DNA of 64,000 nucleotides from Leifsonia sp. Leaf336 (GTDB lineage Bacteria; Actinomycetota; Actinomycetes; Actinomycetales; Microbacteriaceae): NCBI RefSeq assembly GCF_001423695.1, contig NZ_LMOZ01000002.1:248658-312657 (forward strand), read 5' to 3'. This document shows positions 1 through 7,251 of this stretch, in pieces. Under the pieces are notes generated by a model. The model made no database searches, was not told the origin of the DNA, and saw nothing but the letters and a program-made list of their open reading frames with translations. The position numbers and the translations under genes were made by a program. Numbering within the stretch: position 1 is the first letter of the stretch; each line of letters starts with the position of its first letter.

Positions 1-1680
1 AGGGAGGCGCTCGCGCTCATGGCTGCGCGCGGAGCGTCGCCCGGCCGGTTGCGGGGGAGTCTCGCGCTCGACGGCGCGCTGGCCTCCGTTCCGGCGTCGA
101 TCGTCGGGCTCGCGATCGCGTTCGCCGTGACGCCGGGCGCGACGCCGGTACTGCTGCCCGTGCTGCTCGCCGCGCTCTGCGCGCTGGCGCCGCCGGTCGC
201 GCTCGTGCTCGCCGCCGGCTCGCTGGCGCCTCGTCCCGTGGCGCCGCCCGCCCGGTCACGGTGGGCATGGGTCGCCGAGGTCACGGTGGTCGGCCTGGCG
301 GTGCTCAGCGTGGTGTTGCTGGCGCGCCGCGGACTCTCGGCCTCCGGCGGGGGTCTGGAGGTCGACCCGCTCGTCGCGCTCACCCCCGTGCTCGTCGCAC
401 TGGCCGCGTGCGTGCTCGTGCTGCGCGTGACGGTCGTCCCGCTCGGCTGGCTCGCCGGGGTGTTCCGTCGCGGACGGGGAGCCGTCGCCTTCCTCGGCGC
501 GTCCGGCGCGCGCGGAACCGGAGCCCGCGGCGGCCGCGGCGCCGTGCTCTGGCCGGTGTTCGCGCTGGTAGCCGGCGTGAGCATCGCCCTGTTCTCGGTG
601 AGCGTGCTGGCCACCTCGCGCGACGGCCTCGACCAGGGCGCGCGTGCCAGGATCGGCTCCGACCTGTCACTGACGGCGGCCTCCTCCTTGAGCGGCGACC
701 AGCTGGCCGCGGTGAAACGCATCTCGGGCGTCGCGGCCACTGCGACGGTCGACTGGGCGGGCGGCATCACGATCACCGCCGGAGGCACCGGGGAGGTCGT
801 CTCCGGGTACCTCGTCGACCCGAAGCAGCTGGAGGCCGTCCAGCGCGACCTCCCGGCCTCCGCCCGGCTCGCGACGCTGCTGACCGGCGGGATGCCCGGG
901 CGCACAGGGGCGGTGCTCGGCGGGTGGGAGAGCCGCATCCCGGTCACGAGCGCCCTCATCGTCGGCCAGGGCACGAACGTGCACCTCGCTGTCACCGAGC
1001 TCGACTTCGCGCCGGGCGTCTACGTGCGCGACAGCCGCTGGGCGATCGTCGACCGCTCGACGCTGCCGCCCTCGAGCGGGGTCACCGGCTCCCCGCAGAC
1101 GGTGCTGGTCGCGCTGGCGCCCGGCGCCGACGCGGCACGCGTGCACGCCGGGCTCGCCCGCATCGGCGGATCGGGCGCCCTGGTGGGCGACGCGGTCGCC
1201 GAGCGCGCGGCTCTCCGTGCCTCCCCACTGGTGGCGGGCACCGAGGCGATCGCGCTGCTCTCGATCGCGCTGACGGTACTGCTGTGCGTCGCGGCGCTGG
1301 TGCTCACGCTGGTGATGAACACCGCTGCCCGCGTCCGGCTGGTGGCGACGCTGCGCACGGTCGGCTTCAGCGCGCGGCAGACCGCCGGAGTGCTCGCCTG
1401 GGAGCTCGGTCCCGTGCTCGTCATCGGTCTCGTCGCCGGCGCGGTCGTCGGGCTGATGCTGCCGGGGATCGTGCTCGGCCCGCTCGATCTCCGCGGTTTC
1501 ACCGGAAGCCCGGTTCAGCCCGAGGTCGCCGGAGACCCATGGCTGAGCGCCGCCGCGCTCGCCGGATTCGCGGCCGTCGCGGCGGTCGCCACGCTCGTGG
1601 CCCTCGCGGGGGCGCGCCGCTCGTCGCCGGCCGCCGTGCTGCGGGCGGCCGGAGACCTTCCGTCGACAGGAGGACAATGA
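1..1680 (+). CDS. FtsX/MacB-type ABC transporter permease (5' end outside window)
   Basis: The frame is open from base 1, so the N-terminus is missing. The first visible residues, including ARGASPGRLR, are the charged coupling stretch that FtsX-family permeases carry between membrane segments. Several hydrophobic helices follow (about residues 20-150), then a roughly 200-residue extracytoplasmic region, then a closing block of three helices near residues 415-540 with the usual RLVATLRTVGFS cytoplasmic loop. The stop overlaps the start of the next gene (ATGA), and two ATPase genes follow, so this is the membrane subunit of a MacB/LolCDE-like exporter or envelope-stress transporter. The substrate cannot be read from sequence. 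Confidence 0.85.
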   Translation, partial: REALALMAARGASPGRLRGSLALDGALASVPASIVGLAIAFAVTPGATPVLLPVLLAALCALAPPVALVLAAGSLAPRPVAPPARSRWAWVAEVTVVGLAVLSVVLLARRGLSASGGGLEVDPLVALTPVLVALAACVLVLRVTVVPLGWLAGVFRRGRGAVAFLGASGARGTGARGGRGAVLWPVFALVAGVSIALFSVSVLATSRDGLDQGARARIGSDLSLTAASSLSGDQLAAVKRISGVAATATVDWAGGITITAGGTGEVVSGYLVDPKQLEAVQRDLPASARLATLLTGGMPGRTGAVLGGWESRIPVTSALIVGQGTNVHLAVTELDFAPGVYVRDSRWAIVDRSTLPPSSGVTGSPQTVLVALAPGADAARVHAGLARIGGSGALVGDAVAERAALRASPLVAGTEAIALLSIALTVLLCVAALVLTLVMNTAARVRLVATLRTVGFSARQTAGVLAWELGPVLVIGLVAGAVVGLMLPGIVLGPLDLRGFTGSPVQPEVAGDPWLSAAALAGFAAVAAVATLVALAGARRSSPAAVLRAAGDLPSTGGQ

Positions 1681-2693
1681 CCAGGATGACGACGCAGGAG
1701 ACCCTTCCCGCAGCGGCCGTCGCGCCGGACGCGACCGCCGAGCGCCGTCCGGACGCCGTGCGCGCCGACGCCGCGATCCGCTGCTCCGACCTCGTGCGCA
1801 TCTTCACCGCCGACGGCGTGGAGGTCCAGGCGCTGCAGGGCCTGACCCTGAGCGTCGACAGCGGGGAGCTCGTCGCGATCGTCGGCGCCTCCGGCTCCGG
1901 CAAGTCGACGCTTCTCGGCATCCTGTCGGGCCTCGACAAGCCGACCGCCGGGTCGGTGACCGTCGCCGGCCGCGACCTCCTCACCCTGTCGTCGCGCGAG
2001 CGCGTCGACTACCGGCGCCGCACGGTCGGCTTCGTCTGGCAGCAGACCTCCCGCAACCTCCTCGGCTACCTCACCGCGCGCGAGAACCTGGCTCTGGCGA
2101 TGTCGCTGGGCCGCACGCCTGGCCGGGAGAGCCGCTCGAGCGAGCTCCTCGATCTCTTGGAGGTCGACCACTGCGCCGACCGCACGCCGGCCGAGATGTC
2201 CGGCGGCGAGCAGCAGCGCGTCGCCATCGCCGTCGGGCTCGCCAACGAGCCGCGCGTGCTGCTGGCCGACGAGCCGACGGGCGAGCTCGACGAGGCGACG
2301 AGTGCCGAAGTTCTGGAGGCCATGCGCGGCGTCAACCGCGAGCTCGGCGTGACGACGCTGATCGTCACCCACGACCCCACCGTGTCCGATCACGTCGCCC
2401 GCACGGTGCAGATCCGCGACGGCCGCACGGCGACGGAGGTCCTCCGCCGCACCGGCGTCACGGCCGAGGGTGACGAGCACACGATCGCCGAGGAGTACGC
2501 CGTCCTCGACCGGGTCGGCCGCCTCCAGCTCCCGCAGGAGTACCTGACCACCCTCGGGATGCGCGAGCGCGTGCGACTCGCCCTCGAGGCTGACCACGTC
2601 GGGGTCTGGCCGCACGTCCGGCCGGATGCGGACCCGACCCCGAACGCGCCGAAGACCTCGACCCGGCAGGAGGCCGCCGATGACGAGCGTTGA
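1677..2693 (+). CDS. ABC transporter ATP-binding protein (MacB/LolD class)
   Basis: 338 aa. The start at 1677 overlaps the permease stop and has AGGAGG just upstream. A 35-residue variable N-terminus precedes a full nucleotide-binding domain: Walker [10 protein letters not shown] (about residue 74), Q-loop region WQQTSRNLL, signature MSGGEQQR, Walker [14 protein letters not shown] and H-loop VTHD. After the NBD is an extra tail of about 85 residues beginning near the words [21 protein letters not shown]. This tail resembles those on ATPases paired with large FtsX permeases in actinobacteria and may be regulatory. It should energise the upstream permease together with the following ATPase. Confidence 0.9.
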   Translation: MTRMTTQETLPAAAVAPDATAERRPDAVRADAAIRCSDLVRIFTADGVEVQALQGLTLSVDSGELVAIVGASGSGKSTLLGILSGLDKPTAGSVTVAGRDLLTLSSRERVDYRRRTVGFVWQQTSRNLLGYLTARENLALAMSLGRTPGRESRSSELLDLLEVDHCADRTPAEMSGGEQQRVAIAVGLANEPRVLLADEPTGELDEATSAEVLEAMRGVNRELGVTTLIVTHDPTVSDHVARTVQIRDGRTATEVLRRTGVTAEGDEHTIAEEYAVLDRVGRLQLPQEYLTTLGMRERVRLALEADHVGVWPHVRPDADPTPNAPKTSTRQEAADDER

Positions 2694-3435
2694 GACCGTG
2701 GCCGAGCAGGCGCAGCCGTCGCCCGACGGGCCGCTGCTGGTCGCCGCCGGCGTCAGCCGCGTGTTCGAGACCGCGGCGGGGCCGGTGGTCGCGCTCGCCG
2801 AGGCGACGCTCGACGTCCACCGCGGCGAGCTGGTGGTGATCAAGGGCCGCTCGGGCTCCGGCAAGACGACCTTGCTCAACGTGCTCAGCGGGCTCGACCG
2901 GCCGACCTCGGGGCGGGTCGTGGTCGACGGCGTGGAGGTCGGGACGGCCGACGAGGCCGCTCTCGTCGCTCTGCGTCAGCGCAGCGTCGGGTTCGTATTC
3001 CAGTCGTTCGGCCTCATCCCCGTCCTCTCGGCGGCGGAGAACGTGGAAGTGCCGCTGCGACTGCTCGGCACTCCACCCGCCGAGCGCGACGCTCGCGTCG
3101 CCGAGCTGCTCGATCGGGTGGGCCTGGCGGCACACGCGCGGCAGCGGCCGACCGAGCTCTCCGGCGGCCAGCAGCAGCGCGTCGGAATCGCCCGCGCGCT
3201 CGCTGCCGACCCTCCGCTCCTCTTCGCCGACGAGCCGACCGGGCAGCTGGACAGCGTGACCGGGCGGCAGATCATGGACCTCCTGGTCGAGCTCGTGCAC
3301 GGCAGCGGCGTGGCCGCCGTAGTGACGACGCACGACCCGCTGCTGATGGCGCGCGCGGATCGCGTGCTGGAGCTGCACGACGGCCGGCTCGGCGCCGGTG
3401 CGCCGCGCCGCGGCCGTCATGCGGCGGAGGTCTGA
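2680..3435 (+). CDS. ABC transporter ATP-binding protein (MacB/LolD class), second subunit
   Basis: 251 aa. I chose ATG 2680, inside the end of the previous gene, because AGGAGG lies 5-10 nt before it. It is a compact NBD with Walker A GRSGSGKTT, Q-loop FQSFGLIP, signature LSGGQQQR, Walker B LLFADEPTGQLD and H-loop TTHD. Two dissimilar ATPases next to one FtsX permease suggest a heterodimeric ATPase pair, or a second permease upstream of the window. Its 3' end overlaps the convergent DUF4386 gene by 19 bp. Confidence 0.9.
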   Translation: MTSVETVAEQAQPSPDGPLLVAAGVSRVFETAAGPVVALAEATLDVHRGELVVIKGRSGSGKTTLLNVLSGLDRPTSGRVVVDGVEVGTADEAALVALRQRSVGFVFQSFGLIPVLSAAENVEVPLRLLGTPPAERDARVAELLDRVGLAAHARQRPTELSGGQQQRVGIARALAADPPLLFADEPTGQLDSVTGRQIMDLLVELVHGSGVAAVVTTHDPLLMARADRVLELHDGRLGAGAPRRGRHAAEV

Positions 3436-4187
3436 GGGCTGCTCGCCGTGACACGTGCGGCCCTGCGGCGCTGCTGCCGCCGCGTGAGGGCGACGAAGGT
3501 GAGGTAGACGCCCAGGAACGCCTCCCACACGATCTCCGGCAGCGTCGCGACCGCGGAGACCGTCGATCCCTGGGTCCAGAGACCGAAGAGCACGCCGACG
3601 CCCGAGAGCGCCACGAGCGAGCCGCCGACGATCCCGACGATCGCCATTGGTCGCGGCACCAGCCCCGAGTGCAGCAGCAGCCAGCCGAGCAGCACGCCGT
3701 TGCCGAGGCCGGCGACGAAGCCGGGGCCGAGGAGGAACGTCCAGTTGCGGAGGGCGACGAGCGGGTTCGCCGACACCGTGACGGCCTCCTGGTCGCCGAG
3801 CGCTGCGGCCCGGAGCCTCAGCGTCACGACCGTCAGCACGCACAGCATCCCCACCGCGATGAAGACGCACTCCATGATGCGCGCGACCACGTAGGCGAGC
3901 GCGAACCCCTCGGCCCGGCGGCGGAGGATCGGGTAGAGCGCGAGAGCCGTGCCCAGATTCGCGACGATCAGCACGACTTCGCAGAGGATGCCGAGCACCA
4001 CGCGCGCGTCCGCGCCGGCGCCGAGCACGTAGCCGGGATCGTCGAGCACCGGGGCGTAGAGCTGCACGCCGGCGATGGCGGAGACGAATGTGACGAGGAA
4101 GAGGACGCCGGCGGTGAGCACGCGACGGCGATCGGCGGGCTGGTGTTCGGTGGACATATGTTCGGTGGGCTGTTGTTGGGTGGACAT
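3417..4187 (-). CDS. DUF4386-family integral membrane protein
   Basis: 256 aa. ATG 4187 was chosen over an upstream in-frame start because the latter would lie inside the operator region. After a short hydrophilic Gln/Thr/Glu-rich N-terminus, about six hydrophobic helices run to residue 235, followed by an Arg-rich cytoplasmic tail. The pattern LYPILRRRAEGFALAYVVARIMECVF is characteristic of DUF4386 (quoted here only as a family landmark, residues about 82-107). The function of this family is unknown. The gene is divergent from a TetR regulator, and its promoter is overlaid by two operators, so it is probably the regulator's target, perhaps an efflux or stress membrane protein. Confidence 0.8.
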   Translation of the reverse strand: MSTQQQPTEHMSTEHQPADRRRVLTAGVLFLVTFVSAIAGVQLYAPVLDDPGYVLGAGADARVVLGILCEVVLIVANLGTALALYPILRRRAEGFALAYVVARIMECVFIAVGMLCVLTVVTLRLRAAALGDQEAVTVSANPLVALRNWTFLLGPGFVAGLGNGVLLGWLLLHSGLVPRPMAIVGIVGGSLVALSGVGVLFGLWTQGSTVSAVATLPEIVWEAFLGVYLTFVALTRRQQRRRAARVTASSPQTSAA

Positions 4188-4220
4188 GGTGGCCTCGGTT
4201 CGGGTGGAGCGGGCTAGGAT

Positions 4221-4237
4221 GGTGTACGCCGTACACC
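4221..4237. promoter_or_regulatory. TetR operator 1
   Basis: The palindrome GGTGTACGCCGTACACC lies just downstream of the DUF4386 -10 box, over the expected transcription start. It matches the second site at 4247-4263 in 16 of 17 positions. The centres are 26 bp apart. Confidence 0.75.
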
Positions 4238-4240
4238 TGC

Positions 4241-4270
4241 ACGATAGGTGTACACCGTACACCTTGTCAA
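4241..4270 (-). promoter_or_regulatory. Promoter of the DUF4386 gene
   Basis: On the minus strand a perfect -35 TTGACA (4270-4265) is followed after 18 nt by TATCGT (4246-4241). The spacer is almost exactly filled by one 17-bp operator, so a bound repressor would cover both polymerase contacts. Confidence 0.7.
4247..4263. promoter_or_regulatory. TetR operator 2
   Basis: The palindrome GGTGTACACCGTACACC fills the spacer between the -35 and -10 boxes of the divergent DUF4386 promoter. It is most simply read as a binding site of the adjacent TetR protein, which would then also control its own gene. Confidence 0.75.
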
Positions 4271-4311
4271 TACCCGTCCTCCCGTCACCATCCACGCCGA
4301 AGGGAAGCGCC

Positions 4312-4965
4312 ATGTCCGAGCCCGCTCGCCCACGCCTGACCCGCGATGCTGTCCTGCGCCGCGCGCTCGAGCGTGCCGACGCCGTCGGCCTCGACGCCCT
4401 CTCGATGCGTTCGCTCGCCTCCGAGCTGGGCGTCGTGCCGATGGCGCTCTACAAGCACGTCGCGAACAAGGACGAGCTCGTCGACGGGATGGTCGACCTG
4501 GTCTGGGCGGAGGTCGAGCCGCCGGCCGGCGCCACCTGGCGCGAGGCGATGCGCGCTCGGGCGGTGTCCCTTCGGGGGGCGCTGCGGCGTCATCCGTGGG
4601 CGGTCGGCCTGATGGAGTCGCGGATCCGCCCCGGGCCCGCCAACCTCGCCGCGCACAACGCGATGATGGGCTGCCTGCGCGAGGCCGGCTACCCCTTCCG
4701 CACCACCGTGCACGTCACCTCGGTGCTCGACGCCTACGTGTACGGGTTCGCCCTGCAGGAGAAGACCCTCCCGTTCGACACCCCGGAGGAGTCGGGGAAG
4801 GTGGCGGCCGAGAAGGAGCAGTCGGTACCTCCCGAGCTGGCGCAGTACTTCCCGTACCTCGTGGAGGTCGTCGCCGAGCTCGCGCAGGCGGGCTACGACT
4901 ACGACGAGGAGTTCGCCACGGGCCTCGACCTCATCCTCGACGGAGTCGAGCGCCGCTGGCCGTAG
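4312..4965 (+). CDS. TetR/AcrR-family transcriptional regulator
   Basis: 217 aa. ATG 4312 has GAAGGGAAG upstream as ribosome-binding site. The N-terminal helix-turn-helix is clear (about residues 10-57: TRDAVLRRALERADAVGLDAL then ASELGVVPMALYKHVANKDEL). The C-terminal part fits the TetR_C_1 type ligand domain, with a Tyr-rich end. It is divergent from the DUF4386 gene with two palindromic operators between them. It probably represses that gene and itself; the inducer is unknown. Confidence 0.9.
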   Translation: MSEPARPRLTRDAVLRRALERADAVGLDALSMRSLASELGVVPMALYKHVANKDELVDGMVDLVWAEVEPPAGATWREAMRARAVSLRGALRRHPWAVGLMESRIRPGPANLAAHNAMMGCLREAGYPFRTTVHVTSVLDAYVYGFALQEKTLPFDTPEESGKVAAEKEQSVPPELAQYFPYLVEVVAELAQAGYDYDEEFATGLDLILDGVERRWP

Positions 4966-5043
4966 TCGTCGCCAGATCTGCCGCAAATGTTGCGCTAGGC
5001 GCCGGTGCCCATCGCCACATTCGGCGCAAATCTCGCGGTCGCG

Positions 5044-5967
5044 TCAGTCGAGGTGGTCGAGATAGCGGAGGATGATGCCCTCGCGCAGTGCCCACGGGCA
5101 CACCTCGAGCTCGGCGACGTCGAGGGCGCGCATGGCCTCCCGCAGCACCACGCCGCCGGCCACGATCTGGAACGTGCGGTCGGCGGTGATGCCGGGCAGC
5201 GCGGTGCGCGCGTCGGCCGGCAGCTGCGCCAGTCGGGGCACCCAGTCCGCCAGCTCGGAGCGGCGCAGGAGGCTGCGCTCGGTGCCGCCGGGGCCGCTCG
5301 CCGTCGAGCCGGCCAGCCGGGCGAGAGAACGGATGGTCTTGGACGTGCCGATGACGTGCTCGGGTCCCCGGCCGGAGAACTGCCCGACCGCTTCGGCAAG
5401 GGTGGCCCTGGCGTGATCGCGCAGCGCCGTGAGCTGGTCGTCGGTCGGCGGGTCGTCGTGCAGGAACCCGATCGTGCTGCGTCCGGCTCCGAGCGGGAGG
5501 GACACCGCGGTGTCCGGGTATTCGTCCGCGCCCGCTGCGATCTCGAGCGAGCCGCCGCCGATGTCGAGCAGCAGTAGCGATCCGGACGACCACCCCGACC
5601 AGCGGCGCACGGCCAGGAAGGTCAGGCGGGCCTCGTCCTCGCCCGAGAGCACCTGCAGCTCGACGCCGGTCTCAACGCGGATCCGCTCGAGGATCGCCGG
5701 ACCGTTGGCGGCCTCCCGGATCGCGGACGTCGCGAACGGCAGGAGCGCCTCGATGCCCTCGGCCCGGCCGACCTCGACCGCCGCGCGGATGGCCTCCAGG
5801 ATGGCGGCCTCGCCGTCTGCGCTGATCGACCCGTCGTCGGTGATGTAGCGCATCAGCCGCAGCACCGACTTGTGCGTCGCCGCGGGAAGCGGCCGGGCGC
5901 CGGGGTGGGCGTCGACGACGAGAAGGTGGATGGTGTTCGATCCCACGTCGAGGACTCCGAGTCGCAT
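5044..5967 (-). CDS. Ppx/GppA phosphatase family protein (exopolyphosphatase-like)
   Basis: 307 aa, the short actinobacterial form without the C-terminal HD domain of E. coli Ppx. ATG 5967 gives the canonical ASKHA start MRLGVLDVGSNTIHLLVVD (phosphate-1 loop). A second phosphate loop LLDIGGGSLEIAAG lies near residue 135, and the acidic catalytic region near ATSAIREAANG. The family hydrolyses inorganic polyphosphate or pppGpp in the cytoplasm; which one applies here cannot be told. A TACTCT -10 box 7 nt before the ATG suggests a leaderless message. Transcribed away from the 27-codon gene. Confidence 0.88.
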   Translation of the reverse strand: MRLGVLDVGSNTIHLLVVDAHPGARPLPAATHKSVLRLMRYITDDGSISADGEAAILEAIRAAVEVGRAEGIEALLPFATSAIREAANGPAILERIRVETGVELQVLSGEDEARLTFLAVRRWSGWSSGSLLLLDIGGGSLEIAAGADEYPDTAVSLPLGAGRSTIGFLHDDPPTDDQLTALRDHARATLAEAVGQFSGRGPEHVIGTSKTIRSLARLAGSTASGPGGTERSLLRRSELADWVPRLAQLPADARTALPGITADRTFQIVAGGVVLREAMRALDVAELEVCPWALREGIILRYLDHLD

Positions 5968-5974
5968 AGTGAAG

Positions 5975-5980
5975 AGAGTA
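5975..5980 (-). promoter_or_regulatory. -10 box of the ppx-like gene (leaderless)
   Basis: TACTCT on the minus strand lies 7 nt before ATG 5967, and no Shine-Dalgarno is present. This is the same geometry as at several other genes in the window. Confidence 0.5.
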
Positions 5981-6129
5981 ACGGTCGCGCGAACCTCGCC
6001 GACACGCCGTGGAACACGGGTCGATCCCCGCGACACGCCGCGCTCTTCCCCCCACTTCGGAGGGGTCGATGTCGGTGGTTCCGCGTAATCTCGCAGGTGA
6101 GGCAAAGAAGGCCCGAAAAAACTCGAAAA

Positions 6130-6143
6130 CACTACATGTAGTG
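6130..6143. repeat. Perfect 14-bp palindrome upstream of the 27-codon gene
   Basis: CACTACATGTAGTG is fully self-complementary and abuts the larger inverted repeat at 6144-6163. It may be a second regulator site or part of the same composite operator. Confidence 0.6.
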
Positions 6144-6175
6144 GAATGACAATCGTGTCATTCGGGTTATATAGT
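6144..6175 (+). promoter_or_regulatory. Operator-promoter of the 27-codon gene
   Basis: GAATGACAATCGTGTCATTC (6144-6163) is an inverted repeat with perfect 8-bp arms and a 4-nt spacer. Its left arm contains the -35 hexamer ATGACA (6146-6151). After 18 nt comes TATAGT (6170-6175), a good -10. Start of transcription would be near 6182, about 45 nt before the ATG. A regulator bound at the repeat would directly block the -35. Confidence 0.65.
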
Positions 6176-6226
6176 GGGTAAACACCGCGAGACACACGGT
6201 GAAACAGACTTCACGGGGAGGCCAAC

Positions 6227-6310
6227 ATGGACTACGAAAACGACAGCGTCGGCGGCTACGCAGTTCCCGTCGACCCGATGGACCTGCTGCAGTGTGACAG
6301 CTGCCAGTAG
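6227..6310 (+). CDS. 27-aa acidic peptide with C-terminal CxxC
   Basis: A very short ORF with ATG 6227 preceded by GGGGAGG at a good distance. The product is acidic, begins MDYENDSVGGYAV, has Pro and Met in the middle and ends LLQCDSCQ, so the two cysteines form a CxxC pair two residues from the C-terminus. No signal peptide or membrane segment is visible. It is a self-contained transcription unit: operator-overlapped promoter, Shine-Dalgarno, ORF, perfect 15-bp terminator. No maturation enzyme, transporter or radical SAM gene lies nearby. I do not recognise the family. A metal- or thiol-sensing peptide, a RiPP-like precursor or a regulatory peptide are all possible. Confidence 0.6.
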   Translation: MDYENDSVGGYAVPVDPMDLLQCDSCQ

Positions 6311-6326
6311 TCCACTGATACTGCCT

Positions 6327-6365
6327 CGAGAGCCCCGGCGCTTCTGCGCCGGGGCTCTCGTGTTT
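6327..6365 (+). terminator. Intrinsic terminator after the 27-codon gene
   Basis: A perfect 15-bp stem (6327-6341 with 6346-6360), TTCT loop, followed by TGTTT. It isolates the small gene from the dehydratase gene downstream, which has its own -10 box at 6368. Confidence 0.85.
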
Positions 6366-6367
6366 CG

Positions 6368-6373
6368 TAGAAT
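6368..6373 (+). promoter_or_regulatory. -10 box of the dehydratase-murB operon (leaderless)
   Basis: TAGAAT lies 6 nt before GTG 6380 with no room for a Shine-Dalgarno. Transcription probably starts at or beside the G of the GTG. Confidence 0.6.
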
Positions 6374-6379
6374 CGTCGG

Positions 6380-6826
6380 GTGCCAGTGAATCCAGAGCTC
6401 GTGGGGCGCAGCTTCCCGCCGACCCCTCCCTACCTCGTCGGGCGTGAGAAGGTGCGCGAATTCGCCGCCGCCGTCCTCGCCACCGACCCGATCAGCTTCG
6501 ACGTCGACGCCGCGCAGGCCGCGGGCCACGCCGACCTGGTGGCGCCGCCGACGTTCGCGGTCGTCGTGCAGCAGCTCACCCTCGACCAGCTCCTCGCCGA
6601 CCCCGAGGCCGGGATCGACTTCAGCCGAGTCGTCCACGGCGACCAGCGCTTCACGTTCTCGCGCCCGGTCATCGCGGGCGACGAGCTCACCGGGACGCTC
6701 ACCGTGACCTCCGTCAAGTCGCTCGGCGCGCACTCGATGGTCACCGCTGAGACCGTCATCGTCGACGACGCCGGCGAGCACGTCGTCACCACCGTGTCCA
6801 CCCTGGTCGTTCGAGGAGACGAGTGA
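6380..6826 (+). CDS. FAS1-like/MaoC N-terminal dehydratase-fold protein (HadA-like)
   Basis: 148 aa, GTG start in leaderless context. It has the N-terminal hot-dog fold of the UPF0336/HadA group: VGREKVREFAAAV near residue 20, then APPTFAVVV and the long central helix region, ending in TAETVIVDDAGEHVVTTVSTLVV. In mycobacteria HadA is the stabilising partner of a catalytic MaoC subunit. Here the MaoC gene overlaps the stop by a few bases, so the two probably form one heterodimeric (R)-3-hydroxyacyl dehydratase. A role in mycolate synthesis is not implied: Microbacteriaceae are not known to make mycolic acids. Confidence 0.8.
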   Translation: MPVNPELVGRSFPPTPPYLVGREKVREFAAAVLATDPISFDVDAAQAAGHADLVAPPTFAVVVQQLTLDQLLADPEAGIDFSRVVHGDQRFTFSRPVIAGDELTGTLTVTSVKSLGAHSMVTAETVIVDDAGEHVVTTVSTLVVRGDE

Positions 6827-7251
6827 TGTCCGCACCCGAGTTCGAGTCCCTCACCGTCGGCGACGTGGTCGCCGAGCGCACTTTCGACCTCAGCAGGGAC
6901 GCGCTCGTGCGTTATGCGGGCGCCTCCGGCGACTTCAACCCGATCCACTACCGCGACGACGTCGCGACCTCGGTCGGCCTCCCCGGTGTGATCGCTCACG
7001 GCATGCTCACGATGGGTCTGTCGGTGCAGCCGGTCGTGGACTGGGCTGGGGACCCCGCGCGCGTCGTCGACTACCAGGTGCGTTTCACCCGTCCCGTGGT
7101 CGTCGATCCGACGAGCGGCGCGAGCGTGCAGGTGACGGCCAAGGTCGGGCAGCTGGACGCGGAGGCGCGGGTGGCGCGCATCGACCTCACGACCACGTTC
7201 AATGCCGAGACCGTCCTCGGCAAGGCGCAGGTTCGCGTCTCGCTCGCGTGA
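6826..7251 (+). CDS. MaoC-family (R)-3-hydroxyacyl dehydratase (HadB-like)
   Basis: 141 aa from ATG 6826; an alternative GTG at 6823 adds one residue. The hydratase-2 motif is present near residue 35: YAGASGDFNPIHYRDDVA, with the catalytic Asp and His of the D-x4-H pattern, followed by GLPGVIAHGMLTMGL. It overlaps the HadA-like gene upstream and murB downstream, so the three are translationally coupled. Expected activity is reversible hydration of trans-2-enoyl thioesters in the cytoplasm. Confidence 0.88.
   Translation: MSAPEFESLTVGDVVAERTFDLSRDALVRYAGASGDFNPIHYRDDVATSVGLPGVIAHGMLTMGLSVQPVVDWAGDPARVVDYQVRFTRPVVVDPTSGASVQVTAKVGQLDAEARVARIDLTTTFNAETVLGKAQVRVSLA

Noticed and set aside
6327-6365. 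Transcription attenuator controlling the dehydratase-murB operon via the two Cys codons of the 27-codon ORF
   Set aside because: No alternative antiterminator pairing was found upstream, and the dehydratase gene has its own -10 box beyond the hairpin.
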